A stretch of DNA of 64,000 bases from Pseudomonas putida. GTDB lineage: Bacteria > Pseudomonadota > Gammaproteobacteria > Pseudomonadales > Pseudomonadaceae. Where the stretch lies: contig NZ_CP029693.1 of NCBI RefSeq assembly GCF_003228315.1, positions 2,551,501-2,615,500 of the forward strand. Reading direction: 5' to 3'. Shown piece after piece: positions 1 to 7,874 of this stretch. The translations under genes and the position numbers were made by a program. The notes beneath the pieces were generated by a model, which made no database searches, was not told the origin of the DNA, and was given only the letters and a program-made list of their open reading frames with translations. Position 1 is the stretch's first letter; each line of letters opens with the position of its first letter.

Positions 1-65
1 GAACAGACGATATATCCCTATTTCCAAAATTTTCGTCGACAAAACCAAAAACATTATTTGCTTTA

Positions 66-77
66 TTTGTATACAAA
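66..77. promoter_or_regulatory. Palindromic operator candidate before the purine permease
   Basis: A perfect 12-base palindrome, TTTGTATACAAA, lies about 130 bases before the permease start. The core TTGTATACAA recurs exactly at 3135-3144 and imperfectly at 2939-2950 between uraH and puuE. Cores of this form are known for FCD-type GntR regulators such as MatR and VanR. That the three sites share one purine-responsive regulator is inference; no such regulator gene is in the window. Confidence 0.55.
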
Positions 78-206
78 AGCATAATCCACTTCGTGCGAGT
101 TTCTGACCAATGAGTCAACAAATTCGCAAGTACCTCAAAGGGCCGCTGCCACCCCTCTCGGATCCGGCCCTGGAAATAAAAATAAAACTTTTGAGGAGTA
201 CTCGCT

Positions 207-1556
207 GTGGAAAGCCGCAAATCCGAAGCATCGACGCTGGATCTCTCGCCGCCTCTACGCAATGGCTGGCTGGAGCGCATCTTTAAACTCAGCTTGCATG
301 GCACCACGGTGAAGACCGAGCTGATTGCCGGTCTGACAACCTTCATCACGATGGCCTACATCATCTTCGTCAACCCCAACATCATGGCGGACGCCGGTAT
401 CGATCATGGCGCCGCCTTCGTCGCCACCTGCATCGCCGCCGCACTGGGTTGCCTGCTCATGGGTCTCTACGCCAACTGGCCTGTGGGCCTGTCGCCGGGC
501 ATGGGCTTGAACGCGTTCTTCACCTACACCGTAGTCGGCACCATGGGCTACAACTGGGAAACCGCCCTCGGAGCGGTGTTCGTGTCCGGTGTGCTGTTCA
601 TGATCCTGACCTTTTCCAGGATCCGCGAATGGTTGCTCAACAGCATTCCGGTCAGCCTGCGCTTCGCCATGGGCGCCGGCGTGGGCCTGTTCCTGGGGCT
701 GATCGGCTTGAAAACCGCGGGCATCGTCGTCGACAGCCCGGCCACCCTGATCAAGCTCGGTTCCCTGCGTGAACCTGGCCCGCTGCTGGCTGCCGTGTGC
801 TTCCTGATGATCGCGATCCTCAGCTATCACAAGGTGTTCGGTGCGATCCTCATCAGCATCATCACCGTGACCCTGGCTGGCTGGGGTCTGGGCCTGGTGC
901 ACTACGAGGGCATCATGTCCGCCCCGCCAAGCCTGGCGCCAACCTGGATGGCCATGAATGTCGCCGGCGTGTTCAACGTCAGCATGATCAGCGTGGTCCT
1001 GGCCTTCCTCTTCGTGCACATGTTCGACACCGCCGGCACCCTGATGGGTGTCGCCCAGCGCGCCAACCTGGTGGGCGCTGACGGTCGAATCGAAAACCTT
1101 TCCCGCGCGATGAAAGCCGACAGCGCCTCCAGCGTATTCGGTGCGGTGGTCGGTGTGCCGCCCGTCACCAGCTATGTGGAAAGTGCCGCGGGCGTAGCCG
1201 CCGGTGGTCGTACCGGCCTTACCGCCGTGACCGTGGGCGTGCTATTTATCGCCGCCATGTTCTTTGCCCCGCTGGCCGGGATGATTCCTGCCTACGCCAC
1301 CGCTGGTGCACTGATCTACGTGGCCATGCTGATGATGGGCGGCATGGCCCACATTGAATGGGACGAAGCCACCGACAGCATTCCGGCGATCGTCACCGCG
1401 ATCATGATGCCGCTGACCTTTTCGGTCGCCGACGGTATCGCGCTGGGCTTCATCACCTACGTGGCGCTGAAGGCCGGTACCGGCAAGTACAAGGAAATTT
1501 CCGTCAGTCTGTGGGTGCTCTGCGCGATCTTCATCGCCAAGTTCATCTTCTTGTAA
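207..1556 (+). CDS. NCS2-type purine permease, AzgA/PbuG-like
   Basis: This 449-residue integral membrane protein belongs to the AzgA-like branch of the nucleobase:cation symporter-2 superfamily, which takes up adenine, guanine or hypoxanthine with protons. It shows about a dozen hydrophobic segments, the early run TTFITMAYIIFVNP near residues 46-59, and the PPVTSYVESAAG signature near residues 315-330, both typical of AzgA-like permeases. The start is GTG, preceded by a good GAGGAG-type ribosome site at 193-198. A palindromic operator candidate upstream and the urate genes downstream suggest purine scavenging. An intrinsic terminator follows at 1579-1604. The exact substrate cannot be read from sequence. 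Confidence 0.9.
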   Translation: MESRKSEASTLDLSPPLRNGWLERIFKLSLHGTTVKTELIAGLTTFITMAYIIFVNPNIMADAGIDHGAAFVATCIAAALGCLLMGLYANWPVGLSPGMGLNAFFTYTVVGTMGYNWETALGAVFVSGVLFMILTFSRIREWLLNSIPVSLRFAMGAGVGLFLGLIGLKTAGIVVDSPATLIKLGSLREPGPLLAAVCFLMIAILSYHKVFGAILISIITVTLAGWGLGLVHYEGIMSAPPSLAPTWMAMNVAGVFNVSMISVVLAFLFVHMFDTAGTLMGVAQRANLVGADGRIENLSRAMKADSASSVFGAVVGVPPVTSYVESAAGVAAGGRTGLTAVTVGVLFIAAMFFAPLAGMIPAYATAGALIYVAMLMMGGMAHIEWDEATDSIPAIVTAIMMPLTFSVADGIALGFITYVALKAGTGKYKEISVSLWVLCAIFIAKFIFL

Positions 1557-1578
1557 TCGCGGTACAGGTTCGAAAATA

Positions 1579-1604
1579 GCCTCACCCCGTCGGGTGAGGC
1601 TTTT
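1579..1604 (+). terminator. Intrinsic terminator after the purine permease
   Basis: The 9-base stem GCCTCACCC / GGGTGAGGC closes a CGTC loop and is followed by TTTT. It separates the permease from the LysE-type gene. Confidence 0.85.
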
Positions 1605-1623
1605 GTGCAAATGGAGGAAAGTG

Positions 1624-2250
1624 ATGAGTCTGGAAACCTGGCTGCTGTTCAGCGGCGCTGCGTTGATTGTGATCCTGATCCCGGGGCCATTGTCCTTGCT
1701 GATGATCAGCAACAGCCTGAATTACGGGTTGCGCCGTTCCTACCCGGCGTTTCTGGGAGGCGTGTTTGCCTCGATCTGCCTGCTGAGTGCTTCGGCGCTG
1801 GGTCTTGGCGCGCTACTGCTGGCATCGGAACAGTTGTTCAGCGCATTGAAAATCGTCGGCGCGCTGTACCTGTTCTACCTCGCCTGGCAAAGCTGGCAGC
1901 AATCGCGCCAGCCTTCCCACGGCGCCGAAGTGCCTCAGGCGGCGCCGGTGCCGCGCTTTCGCGCACTGTTCGCACGTGCGTTCGTGCTGGGCGCCAGCAA
2001 TCCCAAGGACATCCTGTTTTTCGCCGCATTCCTGCCGCAATTCCTGAGTGCCGAGCAGCCGTTCCTGCTGCAGTTGCTGGTGATGATCGCCACCTGGACC
2101 GTGCTGGATCTGCTGTGCAAAGTGGCCTATGGCCTGGGTGCCCATGGCGCGGCGCGATACCTGCGTAGTGGCAAGGGGCAGAGCTGGTTCAACCGGATCA
2201 GTGCCGGGTTGTTCAGTGGCGCCGGTGCAGCGTCGCTGTTGAGTCGTTAA
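1624..2250 (+). CDS. LysE/RhtB-family amino-acid exporter
   Basis: This 208-residue protein has the LysE/RhtB layout. A first membrane segment is followed by IPGPLSLLMISNSLNYG (about residues 18-34), the PGP motif of the family, then five further hydrophobic segments. The family exports amino acids or analogues with proton exchange. The ATG at 1624 is chosen because GGAGGAAAG sits just upstream; an upstream in-frame start at 1594 would lie inside the preceding terminator. Its position between purine genes may be coincidental. Its substrate is unknown. Confidence 0.88.
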   Translation: MSLETWLLFSGAALIVILIPGPLSLLMISNSLNYGLRRSYPAFLGGVFASICLLSASALGLGALLLASEQLFSALKIVGALYLFYLAWQSWQQSRQPSHGAEVPQAAPVPRFRALFARAFVLGASNPKDILFFAAFLPQFLSAEQPFLLQLLVMIATWTVLDLLCKVAYGLGAHGAARYLRSGKGQSWFNRISAGLFSGAGAASLLSR

Positions 2251-2260
2251 GAGCAAAGGC

Positions 2261-2335
2261 ATCGCGAGCAGGCTCGCTCCCACAGGGGATTTGTGAACGC
2301 CGTAAATCCAATGTAGGAGCGAGCCTGCTCGCGAT
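2261..2335. repeat. Paired REP element (REPIN), GAGCAGGCTC type
   Basis: Two inverted REP units, ATCGCGAGCAGGCTCGCTCC and its complement, flank about 27 bases. It lies between the converging LysE-type gene and uraH. Confidence 0.9.
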
Positions 2336-2368
2336 GGCGTCAGCACAGACAACACTTATCTACAGGCG

Positions 2369-2394
2369 AAAAAAAGCCCGCAGTGTGAGCGGGC
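2369..2394 (-). terminator. Intrinsic terminator of uraH
   Basis: The stem GCCCGC / GCGGGC with a 7-base loop is followed, on the minus strand, by a run of T residues (A run at 2369-2375 on plus). Confidence 0.8.
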
Positions 2395-2453
2395 GAAAGA
2401 CCAAAGAAGCTATATGCGCAGTCGCTTCCAGGGTGAGGCAGCTGCTTGGGGGA

Positions 2454-2807
2454 TCAGCTGCCGCGATACGTGGAATAGCTGTACGGCGAAATCAGCAATG
2501 GCACATGGTAGTGATCCTGTTCTGCCGAAATGCCAAAGCGCAGCACCACCACATCCAGGAACGCCGGCTCCGGCAACTGGACACCACGGGCGCGGTAGTA
2601 ATCGCCCGCATGGAACTGAACCTGATAAACCCCGGTGCGATAGTCATCGCCCTGCAACAGCGGTGAATCGACACGGCCATCGCTGTTGGTTGTCGCGCTG
2701 GCGACCAATTCCAGCTGCGAACCCTCAACGCGGTACAGCTCGACCTTGATCGAGCTGCCCGGGCAACCGTGTGCAGCGTCCAAAACGTGTGTAGTCAAAC
2801 GTCCCAT
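2454..2807 (-). CDS. uraH: 5-hydroxyisourate hydrolase (transthyretin-like)
   Basis: This enzyme hydrolyses 5-hydroxyisourate, the product of urate oxidation, to OHCU. The 117-residue protein has the family length. It shows the N-terminal GRLTTHVLDAAHG motif, an internal RTGVYQVQFHAGDYY segment and the C-terminal YSYSTYRGS, which contains the diagnostic YRGS. The start at 2807 is chosen because MGRLTTHVLD is the conserved N-terminus; an in-frame ORF extends 25 codons further upstream without family similarity. It is divergent from puuE across a 423-base region with two operator candidates, so it is probably co-regulated with puuE-puuD. Confident. Confidence 0.95.
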   Translation of the reverse strand: MGRLTTHVLDAAHGCPGSSIKVELYRVEGSQLELVASATTNSDGRVDSPLLQGDDYRTGVYQVQFHAGDYYRARGVQLPEPAFLDVVVLRFGISAEQDHYHVPLLISPYSYSTYRGS

Positions 2808-2938
2808 TGATTCTGCGCGCCTGCCTGCGTGGAAGCAGTCAGACCTCGCGCCTCCCGAAGTCAGTTGAAAAGGAGACCGCACCGTTTCGGAACACGAAAA
2901 GTTGCGGCGAGCGGTTGATTAAGACACTTTTCAAAAAA

Positions 2939-2950
2939 ATTGTACACAAT
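2939..2950. promoter_or_regulatory. Imperfect operator candidate ATTGTACACAAT
   Basis: This is a near-palindrome related to TTGTATACAA at 66-77 and 3135-3144, with mismatch only in the centre. It is positioned to serve uraH. Confidence 0.45.
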
Positions 2951-3134
2951 AAAAGCGACATTTTTGCGACCAACGGCTTCACCCCTCGATTTGCTGCGCA
3001 ACCACTGCATTGCAGGACCTCACAACCACTGGCTGACCGACCGGGCAAATTTCTTGCAGGCTCAACCCTGTAGCACGTAAAGATGACCGTTAGCGAAAAA
3101 TGCGAAAATTCAGGCTTACAAAGTGAATATAAAG

Positions 3135-3144
3135 TTGTATACAA
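3135..3144. promoter_or_regulatory. Palindromic operator candidate before puuE
   Basis: TTGTATACAA is an exact repeat of the core at 67-76 and lies about 90 bases before puuE. Confidence 0.55.
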
Positions 3145-3230
3145 TCAGCCCATCGCTGTGACGCCAGCCTCACTCCACATTCGCCGGCGCATCACACAAC
3201 CTGTCAACACGAATAAGAAGGAAGACTGCA

Positions 3231-4157
3231 GTGAGCGCTGACTACCCACGCGACCTGACCGGTTACGGCAGTAACCCTCCGCACCCACACTGGCCGGGCA
3301 ACGCCCGGATCGCCCTGTCCTTCGTACTCAATTATGAAGAAGGCGGCGAGCGCAACATCCTCCACGGCGACAAGGAATCCGAAGCCTTCCTCTCGGAAAT
3401 GGTCGCGGCGCAACCTCTGCAAGGCGCGCGCAACATGAGCATGGAATCCCTCTACGAGTATGGCAGCCGCGCCGGTGTCTGGCGGATTCTCAAGCTGTTC
3501 AAGGAATTCGACATCCCGCTGACTATCTTCGCCGTGGCCATGGCCGCCCAGCGTCACCCGGACGTGATCCGCGCCATGGTCGATGCCGGCCATGAGATCT
3601 GCAGCCACGGCTACCGCTGGATCGACTACCAGTACATGGACGAAAACCAGGAACGCGAGCACATGCTCGAAGCGATCCGCATCCTCACCGAAATCAGCGG
3701 TGAACGTCCGCTGGGCTGGTACACCGGTCGCACCGGCCCGAACACCCGTCACCTGGTGATGGAAGAAGGCGGATTCCTCTACGACAGCGACACCTACGAC
3801 GATGACCTGCCCTACTGGGAACCGAACAACCCGACCGGCAAGCCGCACCTGGTGATCCCGTACACCCTGGACACCAACGACATGCGCTTCACCCAGGTCC
3901 AGGGTTTCAACAAGGGCGACGATTTCTTCGAATACCTCAAGGATGCGTTCGACGTGCTCTACGCCGAAGGCGCCGAAGCGCCGAAGATGCTGTCGATCGG
4001 CCTGCACTGCCGCCTGATCGGCCGTCCGGCGCGTCTGGCGTCGCTCAAGCGCTTTATCGAATACGCTAAAAGTCATGAACAGGTGTGGTTCAGCCGCCGC
4101 GTCGACATCGCGCGCCACTGGCACGAAACCCACCCGTACCAAGGGGCTGCGAAATGA
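3231..4157 (+). CDS. puuE: Allantoinase PuuE (polysaccharide-deacetylase fold)
   Basis: PuuE hydrolyses allantoin to allantoate. It is the metal-independent allantoinase of pseudomonads, unrelated to the amidohydrolase AllB. The 308-residue protein begins SADYPRDLTGYGSNPPHPHWP and carries the deacetylase-fold runs LSFVLNYEEGGE (about 28-39), HEICSHGYRW (about 121-130) and GWYTGRTGPNTR (about 162-173). The start is GTG, behind AAGGAAG. The stop overlaps the uraD start as ATGA, so translation is coupled. It is the first gene of the urate run and probably controlled by the palindrome at 3135-3144. Confidence 0.95.
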   Translation: MSADYPRDLTGYGSNPPHPHWPGNARIALSFVLNYEEGGERNILHGDKESEAFLSEMVAAQPLQGARNMSMESLYEYGSRAGVWRILKLFKEFDIPLTIFAVAMAAQRHPDVIRAMVDAGHEICSHGYRWIDYQYMDENQEREHMLEAIRILTEISGERPLGWYTGRTGPNTRHLVMEEGGFLYDSDTYDDDLPYWEPNNPTGKPHLVIPYTLDTNDMRFTQVQGFNKGDDFFEYLKDAFDVLYAEGAEAPKMLSIGLHCRLIGRPARLASLKRFIEYAKSHEQVWFSRRVDIARHWHETHPYQGAAK

Positions 4158-4669
4158 GCGCCTTCCAGACATTGAAACCATCGACCCTGAGCCGCGACGC
4201 CTTCGTCAAAGCCTTCGCCGACATCTACGAACATTCGCCATGGGTGGCCGAAAAGGCCTTCGACCTGGGCCAGGACGCTTCGATCGACCAGATCGAAACC
4301 CTGCACCAGCGCATGAGCGACATCCTGTTGAGCGCCGATCACCAAAGCCAATTGGCCCTGATCAACGCTCACCCGGACCTGGCCGGCAAAGCAGCCGTCC
4401 AGGGCCAGTTGACCGAAGCCAGCACCAATGAACAGGCTGGCGCCGGTATTCACCAATGCACGGCCGAAGAGTTCCAGCGCTTCACCGAGCTGAACGACGC
4501 CTACAAGGCCAAGTTCAAGTTTCCCTTCATCATGGCGGTAAAAGGCAGCAACCGGCATCAGATCCTCGCAGCGTTCGAAACGCGCATCCACAACCCGGTT
4601 GACACCGAGTTCAAGTGCGCGCTGGCGGAGATCAACAAGATCGCCCTGTTCCGATTACTGACCCTATAG
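4154..4669 (+). CDS. uraD: OHCU decarboxylase
   Basis: UraD decarboxylates 2-oxo-4-hydroxy-4-carboxy-5-ureidoimidazoline to S-allantoin, so it acts before PuuE although encoded after it. The 171-residue protein has the family layout, including HSPWVAEKAFDLG (about 30-42), the AHPDLAGKA motif (about 75-83) and the LNDAYKAKFKFPFIMAVKG run (about 114-132). The start at 4154 overlaps the puuE stop by four bases. An in-frame ORF extends into puuE but lacks family similarity there. Confidence 0.95.
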   Translation: MSAFQTLKPSTLSRDAFVKAFADIYEHSPWVAEKAFDLGQDASIDQIETLHQRMSDILLSADHQSQLALINAHPDLAGKAAVQGQLTEASTNEQAGAGIHQCTAEEFQRFTELNDAYKAKFKFPFIMAVKGSNRHQILAAFETRIHNPVDTEFKCALAEINKIALFRLLTL

Positions 4670-4759
4670 CGATCCTGGCCCGAGTTCCTTCATGAACGCC
4701 GAACGAACCCAGGGCCCCGAGAGCATCCCAAGCCACTTATTTAAAGGCAGACAAGAAGA

Positions 4760-5755
4760 ATGAAAGCTTACGCCGTACCTTTCGAGAAGTTCGTCAACCT
4801 GGCCGACGCCCGCCTGGGCACCAAAATCATCTCGGTCACCGATGACTGGTTCGCAGACGCCAACCGTCTGTTCCAACCGACCCCGGCCGTGTGGAAGGAG
4901 GGCGTGTTCGATGACAACGGCAAGTGGATGGATGGCTGGGAGTCGCGCCGCAAGCGCTTCGAAGGCTATGACAGCGCAGTGATCCGCCTGGGCGTACCGG
5001 GTTCGATCAAGGGCGTGGACATCGACACTTCATTCTTCACCGGCAACTTCCCGCCATCGGCTTCCCTGGAAGCCTGCTTCCTGGCCGAAGGCGAGCCGAA
5101 CGAAAACACCCAGTGGACTGAAGTGCTGTCGGCCGTCGAACTGCAAGGCAACAGCCACCACTACCACGAAATCAAAAACGAGCAGGCCTTCAGCCACCTG
5201 CGCTTCAACATCTACCCGGATGGCGGCGTGGCCCGTCTGCGCGTGTACGGCGTGCCGTTCCGCGACTGGTCTGCCGTGGGCGACAACGAACAGGTCGACC
5301 TGGCCGCAGCCCTGAACGGTGGTCGCGCCCTGGCCTGCTCCGACGAACACTTCGGTCGCATGAGCAACATCCTCAACCCGGGCCGTGGCATCAACATGGG
5401 CGATGGCTGGGAAACCGCGCGTCGCCGTACCCCAGGCAATGACTGGGTGATCGTCGCCCTGGGCCATGCCGGTGAAGTCGAGAAAGTCATCGTCGACACC
5501 CTGCACTTCAAGGGCAACTACCCGGACAGCTGCTCGATCCAGGGCGCCTTCGTGAAAGGCGGTACCGACAGCCAGATCGAAACCCAATCGCTGTTCTGGC
5601 GCGAACTGCTGCCAAGCCAGAAGCTGGAAATGCACGCCGAACACACCTTCGCCGAGCAGATCAAGGCGCTGGGCCCGATCACCCACATCCGCCTGAACGT
5701 GTTCCCGGATGGTGGTGTGAGCCGCCTGCGCGTTCTGGGCAAGGTCGCTAAATAA
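4760..5755 (+). CDS. alc: Allantoicase
   Basis: Allantoicase hydrolyses allantoate to ureidoglycolate and urea. The 331-residue protein is made of two similar jelly-roll halves. The repeated features are DGWESRRKR (about 59-67) against DGWETARRR (about 215-223), [13 protein letters not shown] against [13 protein letters not shown], and [18 protein letters not shown] against [17 protein letters not shown]. It follows uraD after 90 bases in the same run. Start at ATG behind AGAAGAA. Confidence 0.95.
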   Translation: MKAYAVPFEKFVNLADARLGTKIISVTDDWFADANRLFQPTPAVWKEGVFDDNGKWMDGWESRRKRFEGYDSAVIRLGVPGSIKGVDIDTSFFTGNFPPSASLEACFLAEGEPNENTQWTEVLSAVELQGNSHHYHEIKNEQAFSHLRFNIYPDGGVARLRVYGVPFRDWSAVGDNEQVDLAAALNGGRALACSDEHFGRMSNILNPGRGINMGDGWETARRRTPGNDWVIVALGHAGEVEKVIVDTLHFKGNYPDSCSIQGAFVKGGTDSQIETQSLFWRELLPSQKLEMHAEHTFAEQIKALGPITHIRLNVFPDGGVSRLRVLGKVAK

Positions 5756-5770
5756 GGTTGACCGCAAACC

Positions 5771-5838
5771 TGTAGGAGCACAGCTTGCTGGCGATGGCGC
5801 CAGTGAGACCGCCATCGCCGGCAAGCCGTGCTCCTACA
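5771..5838. repeat. Paired REP element, GGCAAGC variant
   Basis: TGTAGGAGCACAGCTTGCTG and an inverted partner ending CGTGCTCCTACA lie between alc and allA. The arms are less well matched than in most copies here. Confidence 0.8.
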
Positions 5839-5876
5839 AAAGCAACACAACAACGAATTCGGATAAGAAGAACAGC

Positions 5877-6380
5877 ATGCGCACACTGACGATTGAACCC
5901 TTGACCAAAGAAGCCTTCGCCCCTTTCGGTGACGTGATCGAAACCGACGGCAGCGATCACTTCATGATCAACAACGGTTCGACCATGCGCTTCCATAAAC
6001 TGGCCACGGTCGAAACCGCCACGCCAGAGGACAACGCGATCATCAGCATCTTCCGCGCCGACGCGCAGGACATGCCGCTGACCGTGAGCATGCTGGAGCG
6101 CCATCCGCTGGGCAGCCAGGCTTTCATTCCGCTGCTCGGCAACCCCTTTCTGATCGTGGTCGCGCCACTTGGCGATGTACCTGTATCAGGCTTGGTCCGC
6201 GCCTTCGTCACCAACGGCAGGCAGGGCATCAATTACCATCGCGGCGTCTGGCACCACCCGGTGCTGACGATCGAAAAGCGGGATGACTTCCTGGTGGTTG
6301 ATCGCAGTGGCACAGGCAATAACTGCGATGAGCATTTTTTCAAAGAGGATGAGCGTTTGATCCTCGCCCCCCACCAATAA
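5877..6380 (+). CDS. allA: Ureidoglycolate lyase
   Basis: AllA cleaves ureidoglycolate to glyoxylate and urea, completing the pathway. The 167-residue cupin-type protein shows EAFAPFGDVIE (about 11-21), LERHPLGSQAFIPL (about 73-86) and the YHRGVWHHPVLTI run (about 120-132) that carries metal-site histidines. It lies 121 bases after alc with a REP element between, so the operon may continue through or restart here. Confidence 0.94.
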   Translation: MRTLTIEPLTKEAFAPFGDVIETDGSDHFMINNGSTMRFHKLATVETATPEDNAIISIFRADAQDMPLTVSMLERHPLGSQAFIPLLGNPFLIVVAPLGDVPVSGLVRAFVTNGRQGINYHRGVWHHPVLTIEKRDDFLVVDRSGTGNNCDEHFFKEDERLILAPHQ

Positions 6381-6392
6381 GAGAAGGTCCGA

Positions 6393-6412
6393 TCACGCGA
6401 AAACAAGCGTGA
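6393..6412 (+). other. Hairpin before puuD
   Basis: TCACGC / GCGTGA forms a 6-base stem with an 8-base loop just before the puuD ribosome site GAGAGG. There is no T run, so it looks like a leader or message-stability hairpin rather than a terminator. Confidence 0.4.
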
Positions 6413-6431
6413 CGGGCGAGAGGTAAAGACT

Positions 6432-7736
6432 GTGGAAGCACATCTGTTGGAATGGCTGAACCTGAGCGTGCGCTGGGTTCATATGATTACCGGTGTGGCC
6501 TGGATCGGCGCGTCGTTCTATTTCGTCTGGCTGGAAAACAACCTCAATCGGGTCAACCCGAAAAGCGGTCTGGCCGGTGATTTGTGGGCGATCCACGGCG
6601 GCGGCATCTACCACCTGGAAAAATACAAACTGGCCCCACCGACCATGCCGGACAACCTGCACTGGTTCAAATGGGAAGCCTACTTCACCTGGATGTCGGG
6701 TATCGCGCTGCTGTGCGTGGTGTTCTACTCCAACCCGACGCTCTACCTGCTGGCTCCGGGCAGCACCCTGAGCGGCCCTGAAGGCGTGGCCATCGGTCTG
6801 GGCTCGCTGCTCATCGGCTGGTTCGTCTACTCCTTCCTCTGCGACTCGGCCCTGGGCAAACACCCTGCCCTGCTCGGCGCCATCCTGTTCGTATTGATCA
6901 TCGGCGCGGCCTACGGCTTCAGCAAAGTGTTCAGCGGTCGTGGTGCGTACCTGCACGTCGGCGCGCTGATCGGTACCATCATGGTCGGCAACGTGTTCCG
7001 CATCATCATGCCGGCACAGCGTGCACTGGTCGCGGCCATCGCCGAGAACCGCACGCCGGACCCGGCACTGCCAGCCAAAGGCCTGCTGCGTTCGCGTCAC
7101 AACAACTACTTCACCCTGCCAGTGCTGTTCATCATGATCAGCAACCACTTCCCGAGCACCTACGGCAGCCAGTACAACTGGCTGATCCTGGCCGGGATCG
7201 CGATCCTGGCGGTACTGGTACGTCACTACTTCAACACCCGTCACGACAGCCACAGGTTTGCCTGGACCCTGCCGGTGGCAGCGGTGGGCATGATCTGCCT
7301 GGCCTATGTGTCTGGTCCGAAGCCGATGTCCAGCGCTCCGGAAGTGGCCAAGGCCCCTGCCGCGATCGAATACCAGCCCCTGCCGGAAACAGCATTGGGC
7401 GGTGGTCTGAAACCGGCTGAGGCAAAACCTGCAGAAGCTCCGGCCGCTGCACCGGCGCAAGCGTCCAACGCAGGTCCTGGCTTCAACAAGGTGCACAGCG
7501 TGATCCAGGAGCGGTGCGCCGTCTGCCACTCCGCCAAACCGACCAGCCCGCTGTTCAGCGCGGCCCCGGCCGGCGTGATGTTCGACACCCCTGAGCAGAT
7601 CCGCCAGAACGCTGCACGGATCCAGGCTCAAGCCGTCGCCACCCAGATCATGCCGCTAGGCAACATCACCCAGATGACCCAGCAGGAACGCGATCTGATC
7701 GGCGCCTGGATCGTTCAGGGTGCACCGACCAATTAA
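6432..7736 (+). CDS. puuD: Membrane urate oxidase PuuD with cytochrome c domain
   Basis: PuuD oxidises urate to 5-hydroxyisourate at the inner membrane and can pass electrons to the respiratory chain, unlike soluble uricase. The 434-residue protein has a membrane domain of about eight segments (residues 10-310), a proline/alanine linker (about 320-350) and a C-terminal class I cytochrome c domain. The domain shows CAVCH at 362-366 and the likely distal haem ligand Met407 in QIMPLGN. The start is GTG behind GAGAGG. It completes the urate-to-glyoxylate set in this cluster. Confidence 0.95.
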   Translation: MEAHLLEWLNLSVRWVHMITGVAWIGASFYFVWLENNLNRVNPKSGLAGDLWAIHGGGIYHLEKYKLAPPTMPDNLHWFKWEAYFTWMSGIALLCVVFYSNPTLYLLAPGSTLSGPEGVAIGLGSLLIGWFVYSFLCDSALGKHPALLGAILFVLIIGAAYGFSKVFSGRGAYLHVGALIGTIMVGNVFRIIMPAQRALVAAIAENRTPDPALPAKGLLRSRHNNYFTLPVLFIMISNHFPSTYGSQYNWLILAGIAILAVLVRHYFNTRHDSHRFAWTLPVAAVGMICLAYVSGPKPMSSAPEVAKAPAAIEYQPLPETALGGGLKPAEAKPAEAPAAAPAQASNAGPGFNKVHSVIQERCAVCHSAKPTSPLFSAAPAGVMFDTPEQIRQNAARIQAQAVATQIMPLGNITQMTQQERDLIGAWIVQGAPTN

Positions 7737-7747
7737 CCGTTAAAAGC

Positions 7748-7811
7748 ATCGCTGGCAAGCCAGCTCCCACAGGGATCACCTAAATCCTGTGGGAGCTGGC
7801 TTGCCAGCGAT
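7748..7811. repeat. Paired REP element, GGCAAGCCAGCTCCCACA type
   Basis: ATCGCTGGCAAGCCAGCTCC and its exact complement lie between puuD and the symporter gene. The arms are perfect over more than 20 bases. Confidence 0.9.
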
Positions 7812-7874
7812 TGGCCGCGCCGCGGTCGCCCTGATGCAAATAATCACAAGAATAAAAAAGATCCGAGGTGTTGC

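Larger units (their letters stand above)
2808..3230. promoter_or_regulatory. uraH/puuE divergent control region
   Basis: This 423-base region has no convincing gene. It is AT-richer than its surroundings and carries the palindromic sites at 2939-2950 and 3135-3144. The first lies about 130 bases before uraH and the second about 90 bases before puuE, so each promoter has a nearby site. A ribosome site, AAGAAGGAAG, precedes puuE. Confidence 0.65.

Noticed and set aside
1..206. Purine riboswitch before the permease gene
   Set aside because: I see no conserved three-way junction core with its two kissing loops; the palindromic operator is a simpler explanation.
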